Assembly (NCBI RefSeq): GCF_020829685.1
Contig: NZ_JAIVFR010000550.1
Location: 1-5,170, forward strand
Length of the DNA: 5,170 nt
Source: Nostoc sp. CHAB 5715
Lineage (GTDB): Bacteria; Cyanobacteriota; Cyanobacteriia; Cyanobacteriales; Nostocaceae
Direction: 5' to 3'
This document shows positions 4,692 through 5,170 of the stretch, piece after piece. The position numbers were made by a program, and so were the translations under genes. Below the pieces are notes generated by a model. It searched no databases. It was given only the letters and a program-made list of their open reading frames with translations, and was not told where the DNA came from. The first letter of the stretch is position 1, and each line of letters opens with the position of its first letter.

Positions 4692-5170
4692 ATGAACGTA
4701 AATCGCAGTAAAAATTTGCTCAAAATACTTGCTAGTCTCGTGGGAGTTGCTAGTACTGGTGCTTTAATCAGCCTTCCAGTATACGCTCTGCCTCAATCTA
4801 GCTCTAGAAATTTGGAAACTAGCCAAGCCCCTACAGGTGATAGATTGTACTCCCAAGCAGGACAATCTACAGGTGGTTCTACCACCGGAACGCAGCAAAA
4901 CCCAAATAGCGGCACTACCGGAACGCAACAAAATCCAAATAACGGCACTACCGGAACGCAGCAAAATACAAATAGCGGCACTACCGGAACCGGAACGCAA
5001 CAGTATCCAAATAACGGTACTACCGGAACGCAACAAAATACAAATAGCGGCACTACCGGAACCGGAACGCAACAGTATCCAAATAACGGTACTACCGGAA
5101 CGCAGCAAAATACAAATAACGGCACTACCGGAACGCAGCAAAATACAAATAACGGTACTACCGGAACGCA
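4692..5170 (+). CDS. Exported Thr/Gly/Gln/Asn-rich tandem-repeat protein, 3' end outside the window
   Basis: I do not recognise the family. The ATG at 4692 has a good ribosome site (AGGAG, 4681-4685, six bases upstream). Residues 1-32 form a signal peptide: NRSK basic start, hydrophobic core LLKILASLVGVASTGALISL, and a likely cleavage after VYA (30-32). A short linker (33-63) follows, and from residue 64 the chain is an array of 11-residue units of the type TTGTQQNTNSG, two of them lengthened to 13 by an extra TG (TTGTGTQQYPNNG). Eight full units and the start of a ninth are visible, and the frame is open to the window edge. There is no cysteine or charged residue in the repeat, which suggests a disordered extracellular or periplasmic linker, possibly ahead of a folded domain beyond the edge. 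It has its own upstream region and is not evidently part of the fra operon. Confidence 0.85.
   Translation, partial: MNVNRSKNLLKILASLVGVASTGALISLPVYALPQSSSRNLETSQAPTGDRLYSQAGQSTGGSTTGTQQNPNSGTTGTQQNPNNGTTGTQQNTNSGTTGTGTQQYPNNGTTGTQQNTNSGTTGTGTQQYPNNGTTGTQQNTNNGTTGTQQNTNNGTTGT
4881..5170 (+). repeat. In-frame 33/39-bp minisatellite in the exported protein gene
   Basis: The units are 4881-4913, 4914-4946, 4947-4979, 4980-5018 (39 bp), 5019-5051, 5052-5090 (39 bp), 5091-5123, 5124-5156 and a partial unit from 5157. The pair 4947-5018 and the pair 5019-5090 differ by one base (CAG/CAA), showing a recent 72-bp duplication. Unit lengths are multiples of three, so copy changes keep the frame. Confidence 0.95.

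Noticed and set aside
4764..5141. Minus-strand open frames (4764-5141 and 4793-5125) with repeated LLRSGS or FCCVPVV units
   Set aside because: They are mirror readings of the 33/39-bp repeat, which stays open in several frames because unit length is a multiple of three. The plus frame has a signal peptide and a ribosome site.
4881..5170. Possible CRISPR array
   Set aside because: The units are contiguous with no unique spacers and translate as an in-frame protein repeat.

Overview
The window looks like chromosomal DNA from a filamentous, heterocyst-forming cyanobacterium of the Nostoc/Anabaena group. Three things point there. The octamer GCGATCGC (HIP1) occurs seven times (460, 598, 985, 1123, 3140, 3441, 4127). 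Heptanucleotide tandem repeats of the STRR type and small GC-rich dispersed repeats fill the spacers. The central three genes read as the fraC-fraD-fraE filament-integrity operon known from Anabaena sp. PCC 7120.

Layout. Positions 1-215 are non-coding: a long hairpin (41-101) and a heptad array (140-174). A minus-strand gene (216-1352) encodes a tandem-duplicated BtuR/CobA-type P-loop protein (cob(I)alamin adenosyltransferase family). A 223-bp divergent spacer separates it from fraC (1576-2112), fraD (2173-3213) and fraE (3386-4165), all on the plus strand. A 526-bp spacer of repeats and AT-rich sequence follows. The window ends inside a plus-strand gene (from 4692) for an exported protein with a Thr/Gly/Gln/Asn-rich tandem repeat.

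How the genes work together. FraC and FraD are integral membrane proteins needed in Anabaena for intact filaments and cell-cell communication through septal junctions. FraE is an ABC-2-type permease needed for filament integrity and heterocyst maturation. The cobalamin-type gene is divergent and probably unrelated in function. The exported repeat protein is not assigned a function.

The most notable structure lies around fraE. A 69-bp module occurs on both sides in inverted orientation (3226-3352 and 4182-4250; 67 of 69 matched positions identical). Both copies sit exactly inside a heptad array, and removing either one restores the array in phase. The left copy carries two further insertions of 36 and 22 bp that are related to each other and share a hairpin with a compensatory base-pair change. 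The fraD stop, fraE start and fraE stop all fall in the same 8-mer (AATGACTA or its complement). I read this as a nest of very small mobile elements colonising STRR arrays, with possible effects on fraE translation or orientation. No new protein system is evident; the interest is in these repeats, the duplicated P-loop protein and the repeat-rich exported protein.
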